Assembly (NCBI RefSeq): GCF_029395675.1
Contig: NZ_CP115184.1
Coordinates: 2,666,001-2,730,000 of the forward strand
Reading direction: 5' to 3'
DNA: 64,000 nucleotides
From: Janibacter cremeus
Lineage (GTDB): Bacteria; Actinomycetota; Actinomycetes; Actinomycetales; Dermatophilaceae
The notes below the pieces were generated by a model that saw only the letters and a list, made by a program, of their open reading frames with translations, had not been told where the DNA came from and searched no databases. Both the position numbers and the translations under genes were made by a program. Shown here piece by piece: positions 24,715 through 34,042 of the stretch (its first letter is position 1; each line of letters starts with the position of its first letter).

Positions 24715-25596
24715 TCAGCGCAGGGTCACCTGGCGGGAGAGCAGGCCGTTGCGCGCCCTGCGCTCGTCGGGGGTGAGGTCCTCGGTGGCGGCGAGCGCCG
24801 TCGCGTACCGGCCGGCGAAGTCGGTGACGGCGTCCTCGTGGTCGGCCGCCTCCGTGTCGGCCGGGACCTCCCAGACCGGCACGAGCAGGCCGCCGGCGCG
24901 GAAGGCGCCGAGGAGGCGACGGTCCTCGCCGAGGTGGGACTCCCCCTTCGCGTGGAGGCGGGCCAGGGCCGTGGTGGCCGCGTCCTCGTCGTCCGGGAGG
25001 ACGTGCCGGATGTAGGTGCGCTCCCCGATCCGGCACCAGTAGGTGGCCGGGGCCGAGGTGATCGGTGTCGTCGGGACGACGCTCTCGTTGGCGCGCTCGA
25101 GCGACTCGGCGGCCTCGCCGGTGACCTCCTGGCCGTCCAGCCAGAAGTCGAACCCCTCGTGCACCGTGACGTCGAAGTCGGCCTCGGTGTCGAGGAGGTC
25201 CTGCAGCCGCGGCGTCTCGGCGGTGGCACGGGGGAGCCGGGTGATCGGCGCGCCCGGCTCGCTCTCGAGGGCGGTGAGGAGCGCCTGCGCCAGGTCGCGG
25301 CTCGGGTCCCCGCTGGTGGAGCCGGACTGGCTGGCGACGAGGATGCTGCCGTCGTCACGCCGCAGCGCGGGCCAGGCCATCGGCAGCACCGTGGCGAGGG
25401 TGACCGTCTCCGGTGCGCCCTCGGGGACCGCCTCGGCCCTGAGGGTGAGGGTGGCCGTGGCCGCCGGGAGGATCTCGTAGGCGGCGACCCAGTCGGCCTC
25501 GCCGGGCAGCCCCGCGAAGGGGCGTGCGATGTGGGGCGCAGGGGCGACCTTGGTCTTGCCCTGCGCCTCCTTCTTGCGTCGCGAAGCCTTTCCCAT
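24715..25596 (-). CDS. DUF5926-family protein
   Basis: 293 aa. MGKASRRKKEAQGKTKVAP is a highly basic N-terminal tail, followed by ARPFAGLPGEADWVAAYEI, both typical of an actinobacterial family annotated as DUF5926. No enzyme motif is apparent; some older annotations link it with SecA without proof. TACGCT (25604-25609, reverse strand) ends 7 nt before the ATG, consistent with leaderless expression. Confidence 0.8.
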   Translation of the reverse strand: MGKASRRKKEAQGKTKVAPAPHIARPFAGLPGEADWVAAYEILPAATATLTLRAEAVPEGAPETVTLATVLPMAWPALRRDDGSILVASQSGSTSGDPSRDLAQALLTALESEPGAPITRLPRATAETPRLQDLLDTEADFDVTVHEGFDFWLDGQEVTGEAAESLERANESVVPTTPITSAPATYWCRIGERTYIRHVLPDDEDAATTALARLHAKGESHLGEDRRLLGAFRAGGLLVPVWEVPADTEAADHEDAVTDFAGRYATALAATEDLTPDERRARNGLLSRQVTLR

Positions 25597-25678
25597 GCCG
25601 GTCAGCGTAGGCCGTCGGTGCGTGGCGAGTTGGGCCGGACCGCCCTCACGGGGACAATGAGGTGATCGGGGAGGAAAC

Positions 25679-26185
25679 GTGATCGGTGAGGAAGGGAGCC
25701 CGACGGTGGGCCAGGCAGGCACGACAGCGTCGTCCGCGAGCGGTCTCGACAGCTTCGGAGGGGAGATCGGGCGCGGCCAGGCCCGCACGATCCGGGCCCG
25801 CTGGGAGCTGCAGACCGTGACCCGGATCCGTCAGGCCGTGGCACTCGACCTGGCGGCGCGCGGGGTGGACGAGGAGATCGTCGGCGAGGCCGAGCTCGTC
25901 ACCACGGAGCTCGTGACCAACTCACTGCGTCATGCCACCCCGCTCGCGGACCGCACCGTGCGCATCCACTGGAAGGCGCGGGGCAACAGCGTCGAGATCG
26001 AGGTCAGCGACGGCGGGTCGGACACCCAGCCGGTGCCCGCGGCACGTGCGGTGTGGGCCACCTCCGGTCGTGGCCTGCGGATCGTGCGCAGCATCGCCCA
26101 CGAGTGGGGTGTGCAGCGCGACGAGAAGCAGACGACCGTCTGGGCCGCCCTCGGCGGCCCCTCCCGCCGCCGCGTGGGGCACTGA
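25679..26185 (+). CDS. RsbW-like anti-sigma factor/ATPase
   Basis: 168 aa. An HATPase_c_2 fold: AELVTTELVTNSLRHAT (N box), IEVSDGGSDTQPV (G1) and TSGRGLRIVRSIAHEWG (G2). Such proteins act as serine kinases or sequester sigma factors in stress circuits; the partner is not visible nearby. The GTG start follows GGGGAGGAAAC. Confidence 0.83.
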   Translation: MIGEEGSPTVGQAGTTASSASGLDSFGGEIGRGQARTIRARWELQTVTRIRQAVALDLAARGVDEEIVGEAELVTTELVTNSLRHATPLADRTVRIHWKARGNSVEIEVSDGGSDTQPVPAARAVWATSGRGLRIVRSIAHEWGVQRDEKQTTVWAALGGPSRRRVGH

Positions 26186-26237
26186 GGCGGACGGAAAATC
26201 AGTGGCCCCGTGAGGGCCCGGGTGCCACTGTCGGTGG

Positions 26238-27320
26238 ATGAACATCACGACCACCGACCTGACGTCCATCGGCTGGGACGACGCCTGTGCTGCCGCCTTC
26301 GAGGAGGTGGCGGGGGACTTCGTCCTGGTGCCGGGACGGGTCGGCCGCGTCGACCGCGGCCGGGTCACCGTCCACACCGCGGACGGCCCGCTGACCGCGC
26401 TGGTGCGTCTGCCCGCCGGGAGCCTGCTCGAGGAGCAGCCGACGACCGGTGACTGGGTGGGCCTGGAGCGGCGTGACGACGGGGACGTGGTGCGCACCGT
26501 CCTTCCCCGCCGTAGTGCGATCGTGCGGCGCGTCGCGGGGGAGCGCTGCGACGCGCAGGTGCTGGCCGCCAACCTCGACCACGTCCTCGTCGCCGTGCCC
26601 TTCGAGACCCGACTGAGGCTGTCGGCCATCGAGCGCTACCTCGTCATCGCCTGGGAGTCGGGGGCGCAGCCCCTCGTCGTGTTGACGAAGGCCGACCTCG
26701 CCTACGACCCGGACGCCGCCCGCGCCGAGGTCGAGGCCGCCGCCCCCGGGGTCACCGTGCTCGTCGCCTCGGCCGAGACCGGCGAGGGCATCGACCGCGT
26801 CGCCGAAGTGCTCGCGCGCGGGACCACCGCCCTCGTCGGGCAGTCCGGCGCCGGCAAGTCGACGCTCGTCAACGTCCTCGCCGGCCGAGAGGTCCAGGCG
26901 GTCACCGACACCCGCCAGGACGGCAAGGGACGACACACCACGACGGCCCGGGAGCTCGTCCCGCTCGCCGGTGGCGGGGTCCTCGTCGACACACCCGGGC
27001 TGCGGTCGATCGGCCTGCACGAGGACGGCGAAGGGGTGGCCCGCGCCTTCCCGGACGTCGAGGAGCTGATCTCGGCCTGCCGGTTCAACGACTGCTCGCA
27101 CGAGTGCGAGCCCGGGTGCGCCGTGCGGGCGGCCCTCGCCGACGGTCGCCTGGAGGAGCGCCGGTGGGCCAGCTGGCAGAAGCTGCAGCGGGAGGCGGAG
27201 TGGATCGCCATGCGGTCCGACCCGGCCGCACGGGCCAGGGCCCGCAAGCGGTGGGCGGCCACGGGGCGCGCCGGGAAGGCGCGCGCGGCCCTCAAGCGGG
27301 GGCAGGACCCCTTCGCCTGA
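26238..27320 (+). CDS. rsgA: Ribosome small-subunit-dependent GTPase RsgA
   Basis: 360 aa. The GTPase motifs come in permuted order: VVLTKADL (G4) near residue 140, GQSGAGKSTLVNVLAG (G1) near 200, and DTPGLRSIGL (G3) near 253. An OB-fold precedes them, and a zinc knuckle with CRFNDCSHECEPGCAV follows. It matures the 30S subunit by testing the decoding site. CACTGT (26226-26231) sits 6 nt before the ATG; no ribosome site is seen. Confidence 0.93.
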   Translation: MNITTTDLTSIGWDDACAAAFEEVAGDFVLVPGRVGRVDRGRVTVHTADGPLTALVRLPAGSLLEEQPTTGDWVGLERRDDGDVVRTVLPRRSAIVRRVAGERCDAQVLAANLDHVLVAVPFETRLRLSAIERYLVIAWESGAQPLVVLTKADLAYDPDAARAEVEAAAPGVTVLVASAETGEGIDRVAEVLARGTTALVGQSGAGKSTLVNVLAGREVQAVTDTRQDGKGRHTTTARELVPLAGGGVLVDTPGLRSIGLHEDGEGVARAFPDVEELISACRFNDCSHECEPGCAVRAALADGRLEERRWASWQKLQREAEWIAMRSDPAARARARKRWAATGRAGKARAALKRGQDPFA

Positions 27321-27393
27321 CGAGCCGGATCACCGCGGTGCGGGACGTCCGCGCGGGCGGGCGCCGCCCGGACCTCGGTACCATGCGAGTGCC

Positions 27394-27993
27394 ATGCCCC
27401 TTGCCCTCCCCGCCGCCGACTCGTCCGTGATCGACTGGGGGGAGGTCGGCCACCGCCTCGGCACCGACCCGACGCAGGCCCTGGCCGTCGCGCTCTCCGC
27501 GGTGGGGATCTACCTCGCCTTCCTCGTCCTCGTGCGGATCTTCGGGGTGCGGGTGCTCACGGGGATGGGCACCTTCGACGTCGTCGTGGTCATCACCGTC
27601 GGTGCCGTGGCGGGTCGGGTCATCCTCGGGCACCCGCCGACGCTGGCCGCCGGGGTCATCGGCCTGGCGTGCCTCTTCGCGATGGAGGCGGGCTTCGGTG
27701 AGCTCCGCCGCACGGTCCGGGGGGCCCGGTGGGTCAACTCGGGACCGGTGCTGCTCATGGCCGGGGCGGAGGCGCTCGAGCGCAACATGCGCTTCGCCCA
27801 CGTCACCGACCGCGAGCTCAACGCCGCACTGCGGCAGGCGGGGGTGCGCCATCCACGCGAGGTCGCCTGCGTCGTCTTCGAGTCCACTGGGCGGATCAGC
27901 GTGCTGCGCCGCGGCATCCCCCTGGACCCCGCGCTCGTGGCATGGGTCAGGGACGCCGACCGCATCCCGCGGGAGTTCTTCGACGACGTGTAG
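27394..27993 (+). CDS. DUF421 (YetF-like) membrane protein
   Basis: 199 aa. Three N-terminal membrane segments with LVRIFGVRVLTGMGTFDVVVVITVG in the family's pattern, then a small soluble domain (FAHVTDRELNAALRQAGVRHPREVACVVFESTGRISVLRR in form). DUF421 proteins occur widely; some affect spore or envelope properties but the activity is unknown. Monocistronic. Confidence 0.83.
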   Translation: MPLALPAADSSVIDWGEVGHRLGTDPTQALAVALSAVGIYLAFLVLVRIFGVRVLTGMGTFDVVVVITVGAVAGRVILGHPPTLAAGVIGLACLFAMEAGFGELRRTVRGARWVNSGPVLLMAGAEALERNMRFAHVTDRELNAALRQAGVRHPREVACVVFESTGRISVLRRGIPLDPALVAWVRDADRIPREFFDDV

Positions 27994-28000
27994 CGAGGGC

Positions 28001-29023
28001 TCAGAGCACGTCGTGCCCGGGGCGACCGCCCCTGGCCATGGCCTCGGCGACCTCGAGGGCGGGACGCACCCGCGGTGCCTTGGGGATGACGCCGAGGCGA
28101 CCGGCCTGGAAGTCCTCGACGGCCGTGATCAGCTCCTCGCGGGTGTTCATGACGAAGGGGCCGTAGGCGGCGACGGGCTCGCGGATCGGCCGACCACCGA
28201 GGAGCACCACCTCGAGGGAGGGGCTGCGGGAGTCCTGCCGGTCGTCGGCCGCGATCTCGAGGGCGCCGCCGGCGCCGAAGACGGCCAGCTGGCCCTCGCG
28301 GATCGGACGCCGCTCGGGGCCGACGAGGCCGCGACCGGAGAGCACGTAGGCCAGGCCGTTGAAGTCCTCGCGCCACGGCACGTGCATGCGCGCCCCCGGC
28401 GCGATCGTCGTGTGGATCATCGAGATCGGGGTCGTCGTGATGCCCGGGCCCTCGTGGCCGTCGAGCTCGCCGGCGATGACCCGGATCAGCGCGCCGCCGT
28501 CGTGGCTGGAGAGCAGGCCGACCTCGCCGGAGCGGATGTCCTGGTACTTCGGGTCGGTCATCTTCTGGTGGCTGGGGAGGTTGACCCACAGCTGGAGACC
28601 GTGGAAGACGCCGCCGCTGACGACGAGCTCCTCCGGCGGGGCCTCGATGTGCAGCAGGCCGGAGCCGGCCGTCATCCACTGCGTGTCGCCGTTGGTGATC
28701 AGCCCGCCACCGCCGTGGGTGTCCTCGTGGGCGAAGGTCCCGTCGATGATGTAGGTGACCGTCTCGAAGCCGCGGTGCGGGTGCCAGCTGGTGCCGCGGG
28801 CCTCGCCGGGCGCGTACTCCACCTCACCCATCTGGTCCATGTGGATGAAGGGGTCCAGGCGCGCCGAGTCGACGCCGGCGAAGGCGCGACGGACGGGGAA
28901 GCCCTCGCCCTCGTGGCCTTGGGGTGCGGTCGTCACGGACAGCACGGGGCGCGAGACCGTCTCGGGCAGCGGCTGGTTCACCCGGGGCAGGGTGAGGATG
29001 TTCTCGACGGTCACGGCGGGCAT
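28001..29023 (-). CDS. Pirin-family bicupin protein
   Basis: 340 aa. Metal ligands of the N-terminal cupin are visible in SWHPHRGFETVTYII and in TQWMTAGSGLLHIE; the C-terminal pirin domain follows with GPFVMNTREELITAVEDF. Some pirins are quercetinases or redox cofactors of regulators. AAGGAG is 7 nt before the chosen ATG; a start 11 codons earlier is possible. Confidence 0.87.
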   Translation of the reverse strand: MPAVTVENILTLPRVNQPLPETVSRPVLSVTTAPQGHEGEGFPVRRAFAGVDSARLDPFIHMDQMGEVEYAPGEARGTSWHPHRGFETVTYIIDGTFAHEDTHGGGGLITNGDTQWMTAGSGLLHIEAPPEELVVSGGVFHGLQLWVNLPSHQKMTDPKYQDIRSGEVGLLSSHDGGALIRVIAGELDGHEGPGITTTPISMIHTTIAPGARMHVPWREDFNGLAYVLSGRGLVGPERRPIREGQLAVFGAGGALEIAADDRQDSRSPSLEVVLLGGRPIREPVAAYGPFVMNTREELITAVEDFQAGRLGVIPKAPRVRPALEVAEAMARGGRPGHDVL

Positions 29024-29065
29024 GGTGCGCTCCTTCGGTGGGTGGGTCACCATGTCCAACAGTAG

Positions 29066-29076
29066 TTGAAAATCAA
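29066..29076. promoter_or_regulatory. TTGA-AAA-TCAA dyad in the pirin promoter
   Basis: TTGAAAATCAA lies 43 bp upstream of the pirin start in an A+T-rich patch. The similar TTGAATCGTCAA occurs upstream of the CE1758/CE1759 flavin operon at 48522. Possible MarR/HxlR-type operator. Confidence 0.35.
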
Positions 29077-29140
29077 ACATTCCGCGAGGGTCGGCGGGGG
29101 TCGGGGCGTGGTCGGTGCTCGAGCGTCTAGTCTCGCGACC

Positions 29141-30055
29141 GTGCCCCCACGTTCACCGCTCGCCGCGCGCCACGGACTCAGCGCGGCGTGGGTGCGCACG
29201 CCGGATCGGGATGCCCTGCGACCGCCCCGGTGGCCGACGATGTCGGCCTGGCTGCGGGAGAAGATCCCCGACGAGGTCGACGTGGACGGGATGCTTGCCG
29301 ACGCGCGATTCGTGTACGACGACGGTCGTGCCGTCCTGCCCGGCGACGAGTACCGACCGCACACCTTCGTGTGGTTCCACCGGGACCTGCGCGAGGAGGT
29401 CGAGGTGCCCGGTGAGCTGAGCGTCCTCCATCGCGACGAGCGACTCGTCGTCGTGGACAAGCCGCCCTTCCTCTCGACGATCCCGCGCGGTCGGCACGTC
29501 CGGCAGAGCGTCGTGGTCCGACTGCGCGACGAGCTGGGCCTGCCGGAGCTCTCCCCGCTGCACCGGCTGGACCGGGTGACCTCGGGCGTGCTCATGCTGG
29601 CGACAGAGCGCCGGTGGCGGGGGCCGTACCAGACGATGTTCGAGCAGCAGCGGGTCCGGAAGACCTATCTGGCGCTGGCGCCGTGGCGCGATGGTCTGGC
29701 GCTGCCCGTCACCGTCCGCAACCACATCCGCAAGACGCGCGGGGAATGGCAGGCCCGGGTGGTGCCGGACGCGCCGGTCAACGCCGTGACCGATGTCGCG
29801 GTCGAGGCGCGTGTCGGTGACCTGGCCGTCTACCGGTTGACGCCGCACACCGGGCGCACCCACCAGCTACGGCTCCACCTCCACGGTCTCGGCATCCCGA
29901 TCGTGGACGATCCGCTCTACCCGGAGGTGCTGGACGTCTCGCTCGACGACTTCTCCCGGCCGCTCCAGCTGCTCGCCAGCACGGTGGAGTTCGTGGACCC
30001 GGTCGACGCCGGCGAGCGGCGGTTCGTCAGCGCACGGGAGCTGCCGCTCGAGTGA
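29141..30055 (+). CDS. RluA-family pseudouridine synthase
   Basis: 304 aa from a GTG 7 nt after TAGTCT (29128-29133), so probably leaderless. The catalytic Asp lies in SPLHRLDRVTSGVLML; the later GRTHQLRLHLHGLG and VDDPLYP complete the family signature. An N-terminal region of about 90 residues before LVVVDKPPFLSTIP lacks a clear S4 motif. Target uridine in rRNA or tRNA cannot be told from sequence alone. Confidence 0.88.
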   Translation: MPPRSPLAARHGLSAAWVRTPDRDALRPPRWPTMSAWLREKIPDEVDVDGMLADARFVYDDGRAVLPGDEYRPHTFVWFHRDLREEVEVPGELSVLHRDERLVVVDKPPFLSTIPRGRHVRQSVVVRLRDELGLPELSPLHRLDRVTSGVLMLATERRWRGPYQTMFEQQRVRKTYLALAPWRDGLALPVTVRNHIRKTRGEWQARVVPDAPVNAVTDVAVEARVGDLAVYRLTPHTGRTHQLRLHLHGLGIPIVDDPLYPEVLDVSLDDFSRPLQLLASTVEFVDPVDAGERRFVSARELPLE

Positions 30056-30068
30056 GGTGGCCGGGCGA

Positions 30069-30122
30069 CTTGTGCCTTACCTCATCCCATGGGACGTCCC
30101 GCCACATGAGGTAGGGCACAAG
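30069..30122. terminator. Long-armed convergent palindrome
   Basis: 17-bp arms (30069-30085 and 30106-30122) with one G-T mismatch, enclosing GGGACGTCCC. It lies between the convergent pseudouridine synthase and DHA2 genes, so it can terminate both. No T-run. Confidence 0.6.
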
Positions 30123-30157
30123 CGGCGCGAAGGGAGGTGGCCACCTCCGCGCGACGG

Positions 30158-31801
30158 TCACCCCTGCGGGCTCGACCCGACGGATGTCGGCATCCGTGAC
30201 CCGGCGCTGCGGCGGGCCGCCTCGGGTGACTCAGCGGCGTAGGCGTCGATCTCGTCCTGGCCGGCGTCCTCGACCGGGTGGTCGTGGGTCGTCTCGCGCA
30301 ACGGCGCGTGCGGGATGAAGAAGGTCGCGATGAAGACGACCGCGAGGACCGGCAGCCCGAGCATGAAGGCGCTCCCGAGCTGCTCCGCCAGGCCCCAGCG
30401 CACGGCCTCCGCGACCCCCGGCGGGACGTTCGCCAGGGCGTCCGGGTCGAGCACCGAGCCCGCGTCCATCTGGCTGGCGGCCCCCCTCGGCGTCCCGGCA
30501 GGCAGGTGATCGGCGATGCTGCGGCCCAGCCCCGTGGCCATGACGGTGCCGTAGATCGCGATGCCCACGGTCGAGCCGACGTTGCGGAAGAACTGGGTCG
30601 AGGCGGTCGCGGTGCCCATGTCGGCGCGGGTGACGACGTTCTGCACGACGAGGGTGTACTGCTGCATGGCCATCCCGAGGCCGACCCCGATGACGACCAT
30701 CGCCACGGTCAGCTGCGTCGCGGTGGCCGTGTGGTCCAGCCGGGTGAGCAGGAGGACGCCGCCGGCCATGATCGCGATGCCGGTGAGCATGAACGGGCGG
30801 TAGTGGCCGGTCCTGGTGATGGCCAGCCCGGTGAGGATGCCGCAGATGATGAATCCGAGCATGAGCGGCATGAGGATCAGGCCGGAGTCGGTCGCGTTCA
30901 CCCCGACCACGCCCTGCGCGTAGACCGGGATGTAGATGATCGAGCCGAACATGACGATGGCGATGCCGAAGGAGGCGATCAGGCTCAGGGCGATCGTGCG
31001 GTCGGCGAGGAGACGCAGCGGCAGCAGGGGCTCGACGGCGCGCAGCTCGATGGCCACGAAGGCGATGGTCGAGACGAGGCTCAGGCCGAACAGGCCCAGC
31101 GAGGTGCTCGACCCCCAGGCCCAGGAGGTGCCGCCGGAGCTGACGGCGATCAGCAGCGCGACCAGTGCCGTGGACAGCGTGGCGATGCCCGGGTAGTCGA
31201 TGACCGCCCTGCGCGGCTCGTGCGGCAGGTGGAGGAACCTGACGATGAAGGTCAGCGCGAGGAGCCCGATGGGCAGGGTGACGAAGAACAGCCAGCGCCA
31301 GCCGAGGTGGTCGGTGATCAGCCCGCCGGCGAGCGGCCCGGCGACCGAGGTGACGCCGAAGACTGCGCCCATCAGGCCCTGGTACTTGCCGCGCTGCCGC
31401 GGCGGGATGATGTCGCCGATGATGGTCTGCGACAGCGGCATCAGCGTCCCCATGCCCAGCCCCTGGATCCCGCGGGCGACCACGAGCATCCAGAAGCTCT
31501 GTGCGAAGCCGGCGAAGACCGTCCCGGCCATGAAGACGATGATCCCGCCGATGTAGAACTCCCGGCGGCCGAAGAGGTCGGAGAGCTTGCCGACGATCGG
31601 GACGGTCACCGCGGAGACGAGCATCGCGGCGGTCGCGACCCAGCTGTAGTGGCTCATGCCGCCGAGCTCGGCGACGATCCGGGGGAGGGCCGGGCCGACG
31701 ATCGTCTGGCTGATCGACGCGACGAGCATGCCCAGCATCAGGCCGATGAAGACCCGCTGGTGCTCGCGGCTCATCCGGTACGGGGTGGGGGCGGTGCTCA
31801 C
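30158..31801 (-). CDS. DHA2-family (14-TM) MFS drug exporter
   Basis: 547 aa, fourteen hydrophobic segments. VGKLSDLFGRREFYIGG is MFS motif A, GLGMGTLMPLSQTIIGDIIPP and GVTSVAGPLAGGLITDHLGWRWLFFVTLPIG in form belong to the DHA2 (QacA/EmrB) group. Acidic C-terminal tail. The GTG start at 31801 overlaps the end of the MarR gene by 4 nt, so repressor and pump are translated together. Confidence 0.88.
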   Translation of the reverse strand: MSTAPTPYRMSREHQRVFIGLMLGMLVASISQTIVGPALPRIVAELGGMSHYSWVATAAMLVSAVTVPIVGKLSDLFGRREFYIGGIIVFMAGTVFAGFAQSFWMLVVARGIQGLGMGTLMPLSQTIIGDIIPPRQRGKYQGLMGAVFGVTSVAGPLAGGLITDHLGWRWLFFVTLPIGLLALTFIVRFLHLPHEPRRAVIDYPGIATLSTALVALLIAVSSGGTSWAWGSSTSLGLFGLSLVSTIAFVAIELRAVEPLLPLRLLADRTIALSLIASFGIAIVMFGSIIYIPVYAQGVVGVNATDSGLILMPLMLGFIICGILTGLAITRTGHYRPFMLTGIAIMAGGVLLLTRLDHTATATQLTVAMVVIGVGLGMAMQQYTLVVQNVVTRADMGTATASTQFFRNVGSTVGIAIYGTVMATGLGRSIADHLPAGTPRGAASQMDAGSVLDPDALANVPPGVAEAVRWGLAEQLGSAFMLGLPVLAVVFIATFFIPHAPLRETTHDHPVEDAGQDEIDAYAAESPEAARRSAGSRMPTSVGSSPQG

Positions 31802-32307
31802 GCGGAGGTCCTTCCGGTGGTGTGGGGCGAAGGGAGGTGGCCGGCGGACCGGGCGTCGACGGCCAGGTCCTCGCTCAGGCGGGTGAGCAGGCGATCGAGG
31901 TCGACGAGGTCGCCGTGCGGCCAGTCGGTGAGGAGCGCGCCGAGCAGGTCGGTGCGAGCGGTGCGCTCGTCGGTCAGGGCGGCCCGGCCCGCCGGGGTCA
32001 GCCGCACCGTGGAGGCGCGACCGTCGCTGGGGTCGGCGAGCCGCTCGACGTGGCCCTGCGTGACCAGCTGACCCAGTCGGCGGCTGACGGTGGAGGCGTC
32101 CTGGCCCTGGACCTCGGCGAGGTGGGAGGTGCGCATCCCCCACTCCTGGTGGCAGTGCTCGAGGGTGGCGAGCAGGGCGTAGTCGGTGCGCGACATCGCC
32201 TGCGGATCGAGCGTCTGGCGCCGGGCGATCAGCCGGGCGAACTGCCCGAAGACCTGTCCGAGGGTCTCCTGGAGGTGGAGCCCGACGGCCGAAGTAGTTG
32301 TGTGCAC
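31798..32307 (-). CDS. MarR-family regulator
   Basis: 169 aa. The winged helix reads HLAEVQGQDASTVSRRLGQLVTQGHVERLADPSDGRASTVRLTPAG in outline, with the DxR wing typical of MarR. The GTG start lies 6 nt after TATAGT (32314-32319, reverse strand); leaderless. A palindrome covers this promoter. It likely represses itself and the coupled exporter until a drug-like ligand binds. Confidence 0.88.
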   Translation of the reverse strand: MHTTTSAVGLHLQETLGQVFGQFARLIARRQTLDPQAMSRTDYALLATLEHCHQEWGMRTSHLAEVQGQDASTVSRRLGQLVTQGHVERLADPSDGRASTVRLTPAGRAALTDERTARTDLLGALLTDWPHGDLVDLDRLLTRLSEDLAVDARSAGHLPSPHTTGRTSA

Positions 32308-32311
32308 CTAC

Positions 32312-32346
32312 CAACTATATATCTGCATGACGCAGACATACAACTG
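32312..32346. promoter_or_regulatory. MarR operator over its own promoter
   Basis: Imperfect dyad CAACTATATATCTGC (32312-32326) / GCAGACATACAACTG (32332-32346), 11 of 15 pairs matching, spacer ATGAC. It includes the TATAGT hexamer of marR, the normal position for MarR autorepression. Confidence 0.55.
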
Positions 32347-32355
32347 CATGTTCCC

Positions 32356-33039
32356 CTACGGGCGTGGGGCGGTGGCGACCAGCAGGGTGGGCACGGCCAG
32401 GGCGGGGTCGCGCACCGTCGTCACGCGGGTGCCCGGCTTGCGGCCCTCCCGCGCCTCGGAGAGCTCAACGCCGGCGGCCGCCAGTCGCGCCCTCGTCGCC
32501 TCGAGGTCGGCCACCCGCCAGGCCACGCCGCCGAAGGTGTCCGGTCCCTCCGGCGGGTCGCTCGGCACGATGACCTCGACCACCGCGTCACCGCAGCGGA
32601 AGAACAGCCCGCGGAAGCCGTGCCCGGTGTCCCGGTCCAACCGCAGCTCGAGCCCCAGCCGGGCCCCGAAGTCCGCCACCGCCCGCTCCGCGTCGCCGGT
32701 GACCACGACGACGTGGTCGACGACGACGTGGTCACCGGGGGCGGAGTCCCCGACGGCCTCCTCCGCGCGCGGTGCGGGTCCGCCCCCTTCGTCCCGCGGG
32801 GTGGGGGCCAGTCGCCACACGGTCCCGCCGAGGTCGAATCCGGCCGCGTCCCCGGCCAGCCCCCTTCGCCGGAGCAGGCGCTCGGTCGCGTCCACGTCGT
32901 CGACACCGAGCGTGACCGCCGCGAGCCCGGGCTCCCCGGCGACCACCTCGACGAGGACGCCGGCCGGCCCGAGGCGGCGCCAGGCCTCCTCGGTGGCGGC
33001 GACGTCGGGTGCGGTGACGGTCAGGCCGATGATCTCCAT
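32356..33039 (-). CDS. Two-domain VOC (glyoxalase-like) protein
   Basis: 227 aa. Two vicinal-oxygen-chelate halves: the first starts IIGLTVTAPDVAATEEAWRRLG, the second DHVVVVTGDAERAVADFGARLGLELRL with RGLFFRCGDAVVEVIVP. Metal ligands and substrate are not assignable. CATGAT (33046-33051, reverse strand) is 6 nt from the ATG. Confidence 0.75.
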   Translation of the reverse strand: MEIIGLTVTAPDVAATEEAWRRLGPAGVLVEVVAGEPGLAAVTLGVDDVDATERLLRRRGLAGDAAGFDLGGTVWRLAPTPRDEGGGPAPRAEEAVGDSAPGDHVVVDHVVVVTGDAERAVADFGARLGLELRLDRDTGHGFRGLFFRCGDAVVEVIVPSDPPEGPDTFGGVAWRVADLEATRARLAAAGVELSEAREGRKPGTRVTTVRDPALAVPTLLVATAPRP

Positions 33040-33069
33040 CCGGCCATCATGACCCGACCGGCTGACGGC

Positions 33070-33117
33070 GGGTCGATGTACCAGCGAGCCTCTGGACACG
33101 CGCTGATACATCGACCC
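33070..33117. terminator. Long-armed palindrome after the SDR gene
   Basis: 17-bp arms GGGTCGATGTACCAGCG (33070-33086) and 33101-33117 with one mismatch and a 14-nt loop, in the 95-bp gap downstream of the SDR stop. No T-run. Confidence 0.6.
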
Positions 33118-33134
33118 GGCGGAGGACGCCCGCG

Positions 33135-33893
33135 TCAGAGCAGCTTGCGCACGACCTTCAGCGGGAGCACCTGCATCGCGGCGCCGACGGCCACCCACGG
33201 CTTGGCGGGGACGTAGGCCCTGGGCTTGCGGGCCTCGATCGCCTCGACCATCGCGCGCACGCCCACGTCGGTGTCGACCATGAACTTCGTCTTCTGCTCG
33301 ACCTTCTCGTTCATCTCCGAGCGGATGTAGCCCGGGTAGAGCACCGAGACATCGATGTCGAGCTCGGGCTTGCCGAGCATCTCGGAGCGGATGCCCTCGC
33401 CCAGCGAGGCGACGAAGGCCTTGGTCGCGCCGTAGGTCGTCATCGACTTGGGCATGCCACGCAGCGCCGTGATCGAGGCGATGAGCACGAGGTGTCCGGC
33501 CTGCTGCTCGCGGAAGATCGCCATCGCCGCCTCGGTCTGCGCGGCGGCGCCGAGCACGTTGGTGGTGATCGTCTCGCGGTTGGCGTAGTGGCTGCCCTTC
33601 CCGTACGGGGCGCCCTTGCCCAGGCCGGCGTTGACGACCACGCGGTCGAGGCGGCCGAAGTCCCCCTTCGCCCGCTCGAAGACCGCGGAGACGTCCTCGT
33701 CGCGGGTGACGTCGAGGGCGTAGGTCTCGACCCGGCGCTGCGGGTGGGCGGCGGTGATCTCGGCCTTGAGCGCATCGAGGCGGTCGGTCCGGCGGGCGGT
33801 GAGCGCGAGGTCGTGACCGAGCGCGGCGAACTGGCGGGCCATCTCGGCGCCGAGGCCGGAGCTGGCGCCGGTGATCAGGGTCGTGAAGGTCAT
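33135..33893 (-). CDS. Short-chain dehydrogenase/reductase
   Basis: 252 aa. TTLITGASSGLGAEMARQFA is the NAD(P)-binding motif, with Arg in LTARRTDRL hinting at NADPH. VVNAGLG follows, and the catalytic Ser and YxxxK lie in LIASITALRGMPKSMTTYGATKAF. The C-terminal third (KPRAYVPAKPWVAVGAAMQVLP) is like lipid-active SDRs. TACCGT (33900-33905, reverse strand) is 6 nt upstream of the ATG. Confidence 0.86.
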   Translation of the reverse strand: MTFTTLITGASSGLGAEMARQFAALGHDLALTARRTDRLDALKAEITAAHPQRRVETYALDVTRDEDVSAVFERAKGDFGRLDRVVVNAGLGKGAPYGKGSHYANRETITTNVLGAAAQTEAAMAIFREQQAGHLVLIASITALRGMPKSMTTYGATKAFVASLGEGIRSEMLGKPELDIDVSVLYPGYIRSEMNEKVEQKTKFMVDTDVGVRAMVEAIEARKPRAYVPAKPWVAVGAAMQVLPLKVVRKLL

Positions 33894-34042
33894 GGCCCGA
33901 CGGTATCGCGCGGGTGCCGGGGGTTCGTTGCCGCTCAGTGGCCGGCCAGCCCTATTATTCACGACCGGAGCCGTGTAAATTGGGGCGGACCATCCTTCGA
34001 GAGGACCACTTCGCCAGGAGTGCAGCAGCCAGGAGGCCCACC

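Noticed and set aside
30158..32314. A single frame that joins the DHA2 exporter to upstream sequence
   Set aside because: The first 170 codons overlap the MarR gene in another frame and have shadow composition; the real start is the GTG at 31801.
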